A stretch of 64,000 bases of DNA from positions 8,499,001-8,563,000 of the forward strand of contig OX637332.1 of assembly GCA_951799405.1 (NCBI GenBank), given 5' to 3'. Both the position numbers and the translations under genes were made by a program. The notes beneath the pieces are model-generated. The model was not told where the DNA came from and made no database searches. It saw only the letters and a program-made list of their open reading frames with translations. The stretch comes from Agapetus fuscipes (lineage: Eukaryota > Arthropoda > Insecta > Trichoptera > Glossosomatidae). This document shows, one piece after another, positions 31,350 through 43,000 of this stretch (positions are counted from its first letter, which is position 1; each line of letters opens with the position of its first letter).

Positions 31350-33575
31350 TTACTTCAAGCGGATGGGACTTATTTGTTTAAGTGTATGTCAGTCTCAATG
31401 CAGCTAAATAATGATAACCCTTACACTTTAATTCTGTGTGACAACTATCTTAGAGTGCAAGTAGAAAATACTACTGCAAAAGATCAGGTCTGTTTTATAG
31501 ATGACTGCTCAATGGTTAATAATAATAATAATAATAATAATATGCGTTTATTCCAGCTTAGTCATGTGGAGGGTGCAATACATGACCAGCCATAAAAAAA
31601 TAATACATCAATAGAAAAAGTACATAGAAAATTACAAAAATGTAGAAACATGAAAAATATGTGATGAAATATATGAGAAAAAAGAGCAAACAAAATATAT
31701 AGTTAAACAGTGAAAGAAAAGAGAAATACATGGTCATTGTACATTAGAATATCAGGAACATATTAAACAGGGAAAAAAGGCTACGTAAGCTTCAAGTTCC
31801 TTGCCCAATGACGCCATATGCCCAACTCCCATTTCAGGCCTCTGATTGCTACGATCAGAGAGTTTTCGCTGGATTCAATTCTGTCTCTGAACCCAGCCAT
31901 TCGGGTTCGCAGCAACCCATTCCAGGAGGGTAGTTGAGCCGCCACAAACATCCCACTCGCACTACAGCTAAGTGATTAACACTATGGACGCTTTGTGCAA
32001 AGTACTGGATGGTTGCCGACCAACGGGAAGACGCCCAAATACGTGATCAGTGAGACCAAGTTCCTGTCAAAAAACGCACATGGATCTATAGAAAGAGAAA
32101 GAAGAAATAGAATGTGGTAAAAATGGTATTTTTATTACTAGTAGAACACAACAAAATTATTTTCACTGAATTTACAAATTATGCATGACCGGTCCGTAGT
32201 TCAGTGGCAACATTTCGGACTCTGAATGAAAGGTTGTGGATTTGAATCCCGGCAGAGCACAAAAAATATACCATTTATATTTTCAAAATTGCTCTTCGCT
32301 GGGTTGAAAAATTCATAAACCTTTACCAATGACCGGTCACCAAAGGTCTATCCAGACTTACAGCAACTGGGTCTTGCATGAGAATTGGCGCTTTGTAGCG
32401 ACGACGACCAAGCTCGTAAAAAGGTCGATAGCTCAATTGGTAGAATGCTTGCATTCCATGCCGAGAGCAAGAGTTCGATCTCAAGGTTTACTCAGCCTTC
32501 ACAAGAAATGAGAACCAGCCCCCCGGGAGCTGGGAAACCCCCACTTCAACTGAAAGTGGTTGGTGTGAGGCCGACCCTCTTACCCGTAACAATAAATAGG
32601 TCCCGAATCGCCACATGCGACCCCTTCGGAGTTAACACAGGCAAGAAGTTACACTATTTGTGTAGCTTAGTTGCATTGCGTTATTAAAATTTGTTTTCTG
32701 TAAGTTTTTGATGTCGATAGGTACATATTGTAATCTAGTGATTTTAAAAATGTAATTTGTCATGTATGTTCCTTGACTTATAGGTTGGTATGCGGCTGAC
32801 CACCCATACTGTGAAAAAAATGGTTCACTTTGCCAATGTCACCCCTGTCTCAGGGAAGGACGGCAAGAGTTGCAGGGCTTATGTTCATTTGAGATGGGTT
32901 CTTATAATGTAGGTCCACATGCGGCATGTGTTAGCGCGAAATTATACATGTCTGCTCGTGGGAATGCACTTAATATAAATCTTAAATGATATATATTCTT
33001 GCAGCTTAGATTAGCGTTATGCTCTTTGCTGAGATGAAAAACCCCTGTGCCTTTACCTACTAAAGACAGTTCACCAAAAGCCCATGCAGCCTTACAGCGA
33101 ATGGAAATGGTACTAGCAAGAGAACTTGATCAGGGTCGCAGAGGGCTCTTGATGACATACAGTAACAATAATTCTTAACAAACAAATCATCCAATAATTA
33201 TTAGTCATGAGCGAATCCTTTTTTGTTTTTGACAGATCACAAAATGCTGTTTGGGAGATCGCTGGAATACCTAGCTGAGTCTTTTTTTGCATATAGAAGC
33301 CGGTGTTGCCAAAACATTTGTGGATGAACCGGTTGCTCTGCTTTTGAAGACAGTGTTATTGGCTTGTCCTAAGGCCCAGAATACTTCACCCCGTACGGTT
33401 TGGGAGAGTACGGATTGGCAAGAGTTTAAGAAAATATTGGAGATGTCTTTGCAGCAGTAAGTACATGCCTAAACGTCTAAGTACATCATAAAACTGCCTT
33501 CAAAAGAAAAAAAACAGTAAGCGAACTTGTAATGTTGAACTGATTTTTAGGGAACAATCATATTTTTATCCATGA
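31350..33575 (+). CDS. Unrecognised gene, partial exon model
   Basis: Three exon candidates support a plus-strand gene. (1) 31350-31487 after TTTGCAG: 46 codons, LLQADGTYLFKCMSVSMQLN then YTLILCDNYLRVQVENTT; its GTCTGT donor is weak. (2) 33236-33456 after a strong acceptor (TTTTTGTTTTTGACAG), with the strong donor GTAAGT. It reads HKMLFGRSLEYLAESF, then continues in a frame shifted by one nucleotide at the T run 33282-33288 as HIEAGVAKTFVDEPVALLLK and WESTDWQEFKKILEMSLQ. (3) 33551-33575 after TGATTTTTAG: EQSYFYP and a stop, in phase with exon 2. Exons 1 and 2 do not join in phase, so exons are missing, and the gap is filled by SINE and LINE copies. The shift may be a base-call error or a real lesion. 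No family was recognised. Confidence 0.45.
31515..32090. mobile_element. (AAT)n-led repeat, unclassified
   Basis: It begins at the (AAT)n run 31517-31541, directly after the first exon candidate of the gene above, and continues GCGTTTATTCCAGCTTAGTC and a GC-richer part 31790-32040. The AAT tract next to an abrupt change suggests a retroelement end, but no protein motif is clear. Confidence 0.4.
32190..32690 (+). mobile_element. Dimeric SINE (A followed by B)
   Basis: SINE A (box A TAGTTCAGTGGC, box B GATTTGAATCC, then TGCTCTTCGCTGGGTTGAAA) stops after GACGACCAAGCTCG and a short A run. It passes straight into a second tRNA-like head (TCGATAGCTCAATTGGTAGA) and the SINE B body to TGTGTAGCTTAGTTGCATTG. 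The same junction occurs at 43105-43645. In SINE B of this copy most of the segment before AAGGTTTACTCAGCC is deleted. Confidence 0.8.
32695..33015 (+). mobile_element. LT-family 3' end
   Basis: It includes upstream 3' UTR (TTTTAAAAATGTAATTTGTC) shared with the copy at 2737-3465, then the whole conserved order to TTGCAGCTTAGATTAG. Confidence 0.8.
33014..33195 (+). mobile_element. SINE A, 3' two-thirds
   Basis: TGCTCTTTGCTGAGATGAAA, CAGCCTTACAGCGAATGG and GAGGGCTCTTGATGACATAC match the body and tail of SINE A in order. The head is missing. Confidence 0.6.
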
Positions 33576-35389
33576 AAAAAAAATCTGCCGATGGTTTTCT
33601 TTCTAAATTTAATAGAACTATCATTTGCGATGTTTTCTTTGATGGAAAAGTAATGGAATTTTTATTACTTGTCATATAAAAAATGTATATTCCTAGTAAT
33701 TAATTATCTGTGCATTTAGAAGATTTAACTTCGGTGAATAGCTCCAAATAGCTCTACCTATCCAACAGTACAATCAATGATGTGCTGACAAAACAGAAAA
33801 AGGATTAGCAAAGTTTTTCGTGGACGTGTGGAGAAACCAACAACTAATTAAGTAAAAAAAATCGTATGTAAAATTGTTCGTTAAAAAATATGCAGGCTGA
33901 CATGGGATAGGCGGTGCAATGTTCACATGAATATCTGCTTTCAATGACTTTGGTGTTGTAAAGAAATTTAATCTTACGCATGAGGATGCTGTTTGGCGTC
34001 TGTTTGGGATGCTCTGTCAACTTCTCCGGTTCAAATTGATGATTTAAAAAATTTAGAGAAATAAAACAGGATGGACGATGAAGTCCGAAGCAGTCCGAAG
34101 GTGACGGCGGATCTTATACGAACACGAGATCCGGATTAAAGATCCGACTCACTAATGACAACTTGACAGCTACGTGAATGTCAAAATTTACCTATCAATA
34201 AAATAAAAATGTAGTTTTCTTAATGTTGTGTATCTATCATGATCAATACAAATAAATCTGTTATTCTTTTTGCTTTAATAAACAAATTTTAAAAAACAAT
34301 AAATAATTTAAAAAACATAAACAAATATACCGCTCAATATGTCTCTACGAGAAAGTATGGCTAAAGTAGTGACATCTTTTGGATTATTAGACCGTGATTA
34401 GACCTAAACGCGCGTAATTTGAAGTGCAGTGCAGTGCATTTTTGCCGTGAAACGACAAGGATTTTAAGTTGGGTTTTACATCTTCAAAATCTACTTTCAC
34501 GTACCTAGTTTGCTCTTTCTTGTACAAAAATATGAAAATAATAACGAAGGTAATCAAATAAGATGAGTGATCAAGAAAAATGACAACAAATATCCTGGCT
34601 GTCAAATCTTGAAGACGATTTTTTTGTAAGTAATAATATATTTGTTGTTGCTTTTTTTTTAAATCTGTTTTGAAAAAAATGTTCAGTGTTTTTTCATGCA
34701 AAATCATTTGTTACGTTACTTTATACAATTACGAGTTGGTTTTTGTCAGTTTGTGGTTTTCTTAAGACCATACCTAATACTACGCAAAAAACTGAAGCTT
34801 CTTTTAAACACCAACCCTTTCCACTCGAATTCAAGATTGAATTTTTTAATTCTTTCTCCGCGTCTTCTTCATTAGACGTTCTGAGTCCACTTTTGAACAT
34901 GGGCCTCACTCAAACTTCTTCACTAGTTGCTTCCATCATGAGCCATTTTTTGACGTGCTCTTGCAGCAGATTTCTATTATCCGTTCCATGTCTTCCATCC
35001 ATCAAAAATGGGGCGATCGACCTTTTTTCTTCTGCCAATTCTGAACACTATTCCAAAACAGTTCCGGTTCATTTCAAATCTGTTTGATTGCTGATATTTT
35101 AATTTTTACTTCATAGATTTTTGTGTTGTGATGTATGACTTCGATACGGATTTAGTTCTAATCATAAATATTTCTATCGTCCACAGAGCAACTTGTTTTT
35201 TTCGGATAATATTTTGTACCTACTGAGAGTCTTTTCTTTTCATATTTTTACAAATCTTTGTCCGATTGTTAGCGCCATTGGTTGAATGCCCGCGTTAAAG
35301 GGCATTCAACAAATGGACATTAGATAGAGGGCTAGAGTTCAATCCTCTAAAGATTCTCAAAAATTATTTACTGTTTTACTTTAGTCCGG
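33576..35389. other. Intergenic DNA, nothing firmly recognised
   Basis: AT-rich. 34686-35087 is open on both strands; the minus-strand reading (KSGLRTSNEEDAEKELKNSI) is hydrophilic and looks more protein-like than the plus one. It is broken by stops and has no recognised motif, so it may be an old transposon remnant. Confidence 0.35.
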
Positions 35390-35730
35390 TCGATAGCTCA
35401 GTTGGTAGAGTGCTTGCATTCTACCCCGTGAGCTCGGGTTCGAATCCCACCGAGGAGGGTGTCAGAAATGATTTCCTATTTCGGTGTTTATTTCAAACCC
35501 CATAATAAAAATACCGCCAAGGTTTACTCAGCCTTCACAAGAAATGAGTACCAGCTCCCTCGGGAGCTGGGAGACCCCCACTTCAACTGAAGTGGTTGGC
35601 GTAAGGCCGGTCCCCTTATCTGTAAAAATAAAAATGTTCAACTCGCCACATGCGATCCCTTCGGTGATAACGCGGCAAGAAGTTACACTATATGTGTAGC
35701 TTAGTTGCGTTTTGCGTTTGCGTTGCGAAT
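35390..35730 (+). mobile_element. SINE B, full length
   Basis: The best SINE B copy. Its tRNA-like head has box A TAGCTCAGTTGG and box B GGTTCGAATCC and could fold as a cloverleaf. The body carries GTGTCAGAAATGATTTCCTA, CTCAGCCTTCACAAGAAATG and CTTCAACTGAAGTGGTTGGC. The 3' end is TATGTGTAGCTTAGTTGCG followed by short TTGCG-like repeats. Confidence 0.85.
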
Positions 35731-37030
35731 CAACTATATACCGTTAATTTTTAATTTCCCTGGTGAACAAAGCCCTTCTCCATATTTCTCCAGGCATCTC
35801 TATCTTGGGCCTTCTCACCAGAAATCCTTTTCATGTCTTCGGATGTGCGATTCTGCTAAATTCCTTACGACCTTAAGATATTAGGCAATAAGATAGCGAT
35901 TCGTGTCCAAAAATAAGATGTACTGTGATTTTAACCATGAAGTTCTTTCGCAAGCGCTAGCAAGCTCCGACTTGAATCGATATCTAAACTGTAAGGAATT
36001 TAGCAGAATAGCACTTCTAATCATCATATTAGATGCCTTTATCTACTTCTTTTACCCTCATGACTCATGAGGTCTTCACTCTATTATCCTTTTGATCCAT
36101 ATTTGGTCATAGAATTTGGCTACATGCCCTGCCCTGCCCACGACCAAATTCTTTATGACTTTTTTTGTGACGCCAGTAACTTCCGATCATCTGCGTATTT
36201 TGACATTTTGTATCCGATCTGACTGTCATAGCATCTAGTTATTTTGTCAATTGTAAGAAAACTCCATGAAGTAGATAAAAAAACAATGCTTAATTATATA
36301 ACACCGTACTCTCCTTGAAAATATCTGTAGGTACGTATGTAGGTGCGAGGAATTTAAAACTCATTGATGATGGATTAGTTTGTATTAATCGCGGTAGGTA
36401 GTTGTGTCAGTTGTATGGCATAGACCAGCTTTACAACAGAGATAAAGAAAATGTAAGGAATTTATCAGATTAAGCCTCGTGATAGTCAATTGTACGTGAG
36501 TACACAGTATTATCAGCAATGCTACGTTTGCGACCATAATCTGTCATATTATTGTGAATAGTGTACGAAATGTCACCGACTGAAAACAGTGTTAAAATCT
36601 TTAAAATCTAATTCTTCTGTTGCTTTTTTAGTGTATTATTATTTATATTGTTGCTAATTGGTGTGCCAAATACAAATTCATTCAACAGTGCTTACAGAAT
36701 TTGTTGTTTTGAATAAACGTATAGCTTAACAGTTCTATTTCGAATAAGTAATGAAATGCTAAACATATACTTTCTTATCAGATGACACATCATGTAAGAG
36801 AGCGTTATAAAAATATTGTTTACGTGTTACAAAATAATACTTCTAAGTGAGCACTTACTCGGAAATAAAATTGTGTTTGATGTAGATTGCTGTGTGTGAA
36901 AATAAATCAAATTTCTAGTATTGACTACCAACGCCGAGTGAGTCATCGAAAGTACATAATGTCAGTTATTGTGAGAAAAATAAGTACAGTTGTTTCACCC
37001 TGAAAATTCAATTTTTATGTAAAGAATACA
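35731..37030. other. 5' flank of the gene at 37031
   Basis: No ORF or repeat from the named families was found. A remnant of LINE-like coding sequence may lie near 35760-35840. 36880-37030 is the probable promoter/5' UTR zone of the next gene; no clear TATA box was seen. Confidence 0.35.
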
Positions 37031-40000
37031 ATGCCAAAGAACAATGCAAAGAAACCCAAGTCAAAAAATATTCAGCCGACCGAAACAAAAGCTGAAAAGA
37101 AAAAGAATAAAAGTAGTTTTACTTCGTATACAAACAAAAATGTAAACGGTGCCAAATTACCTGATCAAGTAGAGAAAAACAATGTTTCAGTAGAGGCTAA
37201 GACTGCAAGTGCACAAAATACACCTAGAAGAGCCGAATCAGCTAGGTCTTCATCTTTTGTTAACTACTTGGAAGAAAAAACAGGTGATATGGCAGCAAAC
37301 TCAAAAGAGTCGCAAACACAAAACAAGAGGAGATCAATTATGTTTGGAAGTAATTTAGAAATCAATTCGCTGGGTGAAGGCACCAGCAAATCTGCAGAGC
37401 ACCCGCTGAAACGAAGAGTCTCAATATTCAACAGATCATTAAGGAGAAACAATACGAAGTCTGAACTGTCTCTGAATGAGGAAACAGAAACAAAAAGCTC
37501 GTTTTTTGTCAGGAAAACTGACTATCCAACAGACAACAAAACAAGAAGACCGTATTCAATGTATGACACAATATCTGAAAACGATTTAGATGATAAACTA
37601 AAAGAGGATGACTTTTTTGCTCTGGGGAAATCGGATTTAGCGATAAACACAAAAGTCAAGAGAAAGAGTTCATTTTTCGGATTCAAAAGCCCATTTTTAG
37701 GTAATGAAAAATCTAAAAGAGATGATGACAGATTGGGTTATGATAAATCAGATGAGTTTTTGATTGAACAGTCAAAGCGACGGGGCTCTCTGTTTGGTGG
37801 GAGATCAGAAATGTCGTTGAATGAAGTGGGGAAAAGGAGGAGTTCGCTGTTTGGGGGAAAGTCAGAAATGGCATTGAATGAAGTTGTGAAGAGAAAGGGC
37901 TCCTTGTTTGGTTCAAAGTCAGACTTGTCTTTCAACGAAAATACAGGATCCAACAGTTCTTTATTCGCTTCTAGCTCTGACTTGACTGCTGGGATTGGAA
38001 TAAAGCGCAAGACTTCTCTCAGACAAAGACTAGGCAGCTGGTTTGGCAACAAATCCACTAAAAGTGCAGACAGCACACCAAAATATCAGGGTTCACTGAT
38101 GAGATCAGTGTCGCATGATGTCGGAGGAAAGGTAAATGAAGACATCTAAGTATTTTATCGTTAACAGAACTTTTATAACCTTTTTTATTACTATCTATAA
38201 ATTTCATAATTTACAGGTTAAATTCTTGGACTCCTGATAAGAGTACGAATGGTTCGATTTCCGAATTTTAAAAAAGAGCTAAATTTTATTTTCTGAAACT
38301 TTTAGCTGAATACCTACTCGTACGTACCTATCCGAATCTGGTCAGAAAAAAATGCACGTATCATAAAAAAGATTTGATTTACGTTTTTGACCATGATTGA
38401 AGAGTGCGCTTTAGGAGTGATTTAAGGCAAAACAGCGGCCACCGTATGAAATCAAATATATTTGAAATTTATTTCAGTTCTTAGTGCATCAAAGTAGATC
38501 TAATCTAATCTAATCTAATCTAAGCTGCAAGGATATATACCATTTAAGATTTACATCAAATGCATTCCCACAAAGCAGACATGTATAATTTCGCGCTAAC
38601 ACATGCCGCATGTGGACCTACATTATAAGAACCCATCTCAAATGAACATATGAAGAAGTAGATCAATACATTGTTACAATATAACTACAGAAGGGAAAAT
38701 TATTCGCAATTTTCTCGGAAAAACAATGAATTCTCTATTTCCTCCAGCTTTCAACAGAGCCCCACATTCATAAGACGAGCTTATGCATTTGTATTCTTTT
38801 AAAACTGCATTCAAAGAATGCTTCCCATCTCTATTATTCATTTTTTTATATCTATAATAAATCTATTTATCTATTATCTATTTATAAAAAAGCAAAGTAT
38901 CAAAGCACTTATTAACTTAAAAATTTAAATCTTCCAATACAAATAGTAATTATATTTCTTTCTTTTTCAGACGCCTTTTAATCATGAAGAACCTGAAAAG
39001 CAGCAGACCGAAGAGGCTCAAAGGCCGATACTTACGAAATTTGAGCTGAAGCAAAGAGCGGGCAAGTTTGTTTTATTTTTACTTGGGAACAAACTGTTTA
39101 AAATAAATATACGTACAGTTGTAAAATTAACAGTTTTATAAACCAGTAAGTTATCCATACAGAATTTAAAAAGCGAAAATATTAAATAATATTTTATTAA
39201 TGTACACAGACTGTAAAGTTTTGCAACACTTCAATGAAAGAAAACCATTTACAAACTTTGTGAAAAAAATATTCATTGTTCCATTTGAAATTTTGTATTG
39301 TTACATTGTCGCCATGTTGCTAAAAGTGGACAGAGCCTCTGCAGATTTGCCTTCATTTTTTCCTATCTTTAAATACATTTTTAAGTTCATTCATATCCAT
39401 CACATTTTTCATACGTTTCCTTCTTTTATGTACATTCACCTTGTATGTTCCATTATTTCACCATTGTACCTATCTGTTCCAGCTACAATTTTCTTGATAT
39501 TTTTTCCTCTTTTCCCTCGCACAAATCCTGATTCCATTGAAAAGGCTGGATCTATTTTCATTTACTTCCCCTCCGAATGGGTATGCATTCGATTTAGCAG
39601 AATTTGAGTTATATATTTATTTCAGGATAATTTTCCTCAATCAAAAAGAGTCATTCCCGAAATCGCGAAATATTCCCCCTGTTTTTCACTTTGCCCACCC
39701 CCCCCCCCCATCAAATCGACACCCTAGAAGTTAAACTGAATAAATGGCATATAAAGCTAACATGGGTTTTTTCAAATAAATGCACATTTTTCCTATTCTA
39801 TACGAGAGAAAACACTACAAAAGTGTGACAATCTTGTAGTTAAGAAGTTTGTAATGAGTAATAGTTTATAATGAGTTCACTCAGTACTGTGAAAAGTTAC
39901 ACGTCACGATAAAATGTTTTATCCACAATTTTTCAAATCAGTGAATCAGCACTTATTCAGTTTTACCTTTAAGGTCGCGACTTGTAAAAATGTATACCTA

Positions 40001-43000
40001 CACGAATCGGTCAATAGCTAAAGATAGTAGAATATTTGCGTTTCATTTCTGAGCGCTAGGGTTCGATTCCCACCAAGGGTGTCAGAATTAATTTCCCGTT
40101 TCGATGTTTAAGTTAGTTTTAGTTGATGTTATAGCCAAGGAGTCCAATCGCTATTCTGGTTCAACGGAATATGCCATTGCATGCACATAAGCTTCTGCTT
40201 TCGCACGAAGACAACTGGCCAGGTGAAATAGGTTTGTGAATTGCATTCTTCTTCACAGAGCTATTTAAATAAAAATAAACTATATGTGTAGCTTAGTTGC
40301 GTGGTCCAAGGGGGTCACAATATTTGTTTCAACCTATAAAGAGGTTGCGTACCTATTTAAAAATATTGAAAAGCACTGCGCCAGAACAATTGCATATCTC
40401 AATTGTACTGTTGTGGTCAAAGTATGTGCAGTAGCCCGAGTATTACCTACACATTCCATAAACTCTCTTAAGGCTGGTTCGGACAAGGCGAGTAATTTAG
40501 TCAAGTAACGAGTAATTTAGTGGCTAAACGTGTGCGAACCCCAACAATTTAGTCCAGTAGTTAAGTCAATGGTTTAGTCAAGCCGATCCATTTCATTCTA
40601 TTTTTTCGGGCAAGTAGCGGCCCCGCCCACCGTCCGTGGGCGAGTGTTGCCGAGAAGCCACGGAAAAGTCCGAGTCCGAAGAGCCACGGAAAAGCCCGAG
40701 TCCGAGTCGAGTTTATTAGCGGCCGCGCCATTGGCCGCTCACTCTTGGCGGGGAAACGGAAATGCAAGAATGGCGGCAATTTAAATTGGCTGCAGTTTGA
40801 AAAGATAATGCCCGTTTTCAGCAAGAATATTTAAAGATAAAGTGCTGTTTAAAAATATTTAAGTACTTAAGAACTTCTTATATTTGCGAGCCCGATGTTC
40901 CGCTCCCTAAACTTAGCGACCTGTCAGTGAGGTTATGTCATGTTTAAACTGTAAATAAGTGGATATGCACACCGATATCCTTGGTTTTTTAGAAACTCTT
41001 GAGAATATAGAAGTTGCTAGGACTTATCTACGTCCAAAAAGTTTTGAGAAAGGTAATTTTTTTTCGATAAGAATAGTATGACATCGATTTTTGGTGCGGA
41101 TATCAGCTGTCAAAAATACAATCATGTAGCTCCTTGCTGACAATAGAGCTGTACAAATATAGTTTTGGTAAAGATGTTGTGGAAATAACTATTATCGTCC
41201 ATGAATTTATTACGTATTTAAAAACATCGATCTTTTACATTGATCGATGTTTATAGGTACCTACCATAAATTTGTCATATCACAGGCCTTATGATATCCT
41301 TCAGATGGATTGTTACTTATTGTTTTGTACAGAAACAATTCAGTGACACACGGGGATAACTAATTAGAGGCATTACAATTTTATGCCACTGTAAGCCATC
41401 AGCTGGTATATCTGTGACAGACGTGAGAGCCTAGATCACGTAAATTGAAAAAATGTATTTTTTATTTTGTTTTAATAGAACAATGCATGAAAACTGAATG
41501 TACAAAAAAATGAGTGCCATCGTACATAATAGTGTTATGTAAATATTAGATTAATATAGGTGTACATCGTAGGTAGTAATAATTATTATAGTGTGATGTC
41601 AAAAGTAGATTAATATAGGTGTACATCGTAGGTAGCAATAAATTATAGGCTTAAGAAGTCTAGAAGTGGAATGATCCTTTTGTACTCTCGAAGTTGGTAG
41701 AATGTGCTCGCCAATTAGCCCCTAGAGACTTCTGTCACTACAATATATTAGGAGCAAAATCGGATACAGCAAGACAGTCAGATAGTAGCCTTTGATTGAA
41801 GAGTGTGAGCGGTGCTGAACTGTGAAAATAAAGATCCTGAAAGAAGACCTGTATGTTTTAATTTTGAGACTTTCCATACCCAAAAACACTACAATATGTA
41901 CTACCTCTGCCACAACATCGATCTATTATTTCAACATATACTTTCTCCATCAGTCTTTCATCACTCATTCTCTCAATGTGTCCAAACTATCTTCACAAAC
42001 TTCTTTTAATCTTCCCTGTCACACTGTCCCTCACACCACATTCTTCTCTTACAAAATCATTCCTCACCCTATCACTTCGTTTTTTCCCAAATATACTTAC
42101 TATGCTGATTCCTATTTTTTTTTGTTTCAGCGTCCTTTATAAGACCAGTGCCTATAGCGACATCGACTCTTTACCCACACTACGTTCCATTAAGGTAACA
42201 ATTTTAATCACAAGTAAATTCTAACATTCTGACTTAATCTAATCTAAATACGCCTTCATAAACTTTTAGTACTTGTAGTTAAAATTTAGTTTTTTTGTGT
42301 TTTTCAACGATCATTAATCATTCAATATAGTTTTTCTACTCCCATTTGGTAATTTACTAATTACAAAACGGCTAACGCAATCACAATGCTATGGCAGATC
42401 AGATACGAAATATAAAAATAAAAATACCCTTTGATTTGAATCAACGGTATGTTCAAACAAGGGTGACATTGGCAAAATGAAGCCATTTTAGACAGTATGA
42501 GGTGTCAGCCTTATATCAACCTTTAAGTTAATACAAGTTTCATTAACAATGCAAATAAATGCAAAATACGCAACTCAGCTACACATATAGTGTAACTTCT
42601 TGCCTTTGTTATCCCTGAAAGGGTCTTTGTGGCGATTCAGGACCTATATATGTGCTCTGTTTCATAATCATGTTATTGACTTAATTTTACCTCCATCCCA
42701 TTGAGTAGTTTTTTGCAGTGCACATACCCCCTGTGGGCTTTCCACGTAACTCTTTACTTTATGCGTTTGTGCATTGGGATTTCCAGTGAACTAAAATTTA
42801 ATTTAGTACTGTGTGCATTCACAAAGAATCAAGAATGGTTTGAAAAGATAAAATTTTACGAAACATTCGAAAGGTTTCGAGGCATGACACTCGGAAAGCA
42901 AAAAATACTCCTACTCATGATTTTTTTTTTTTTTTTCATAGACTCACTGAAAGTCTTCACGCAAAAGGCTTTGAAAGGACATCATCGTATCTACCTTTAT

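Noticed and set aside
34686..35087. 133-codon plus-strand ORF
   Set aside because: No start context, splice signals or family resemblance; the composition looks like antisense of a hydrophilic reading broken by stops.
35390..35462. tRNA gene
   Set aside because: Boxes A and B are good, but the sequence continues into the SINE B body found at many loci, so it is a SINE head.
37713..38076. Minus-strand open frames of 67 and 112 codons
   Set aside because: They are antisense shadows of the repeat-bearing exon 37031-38131, which has a good start and splice donor.
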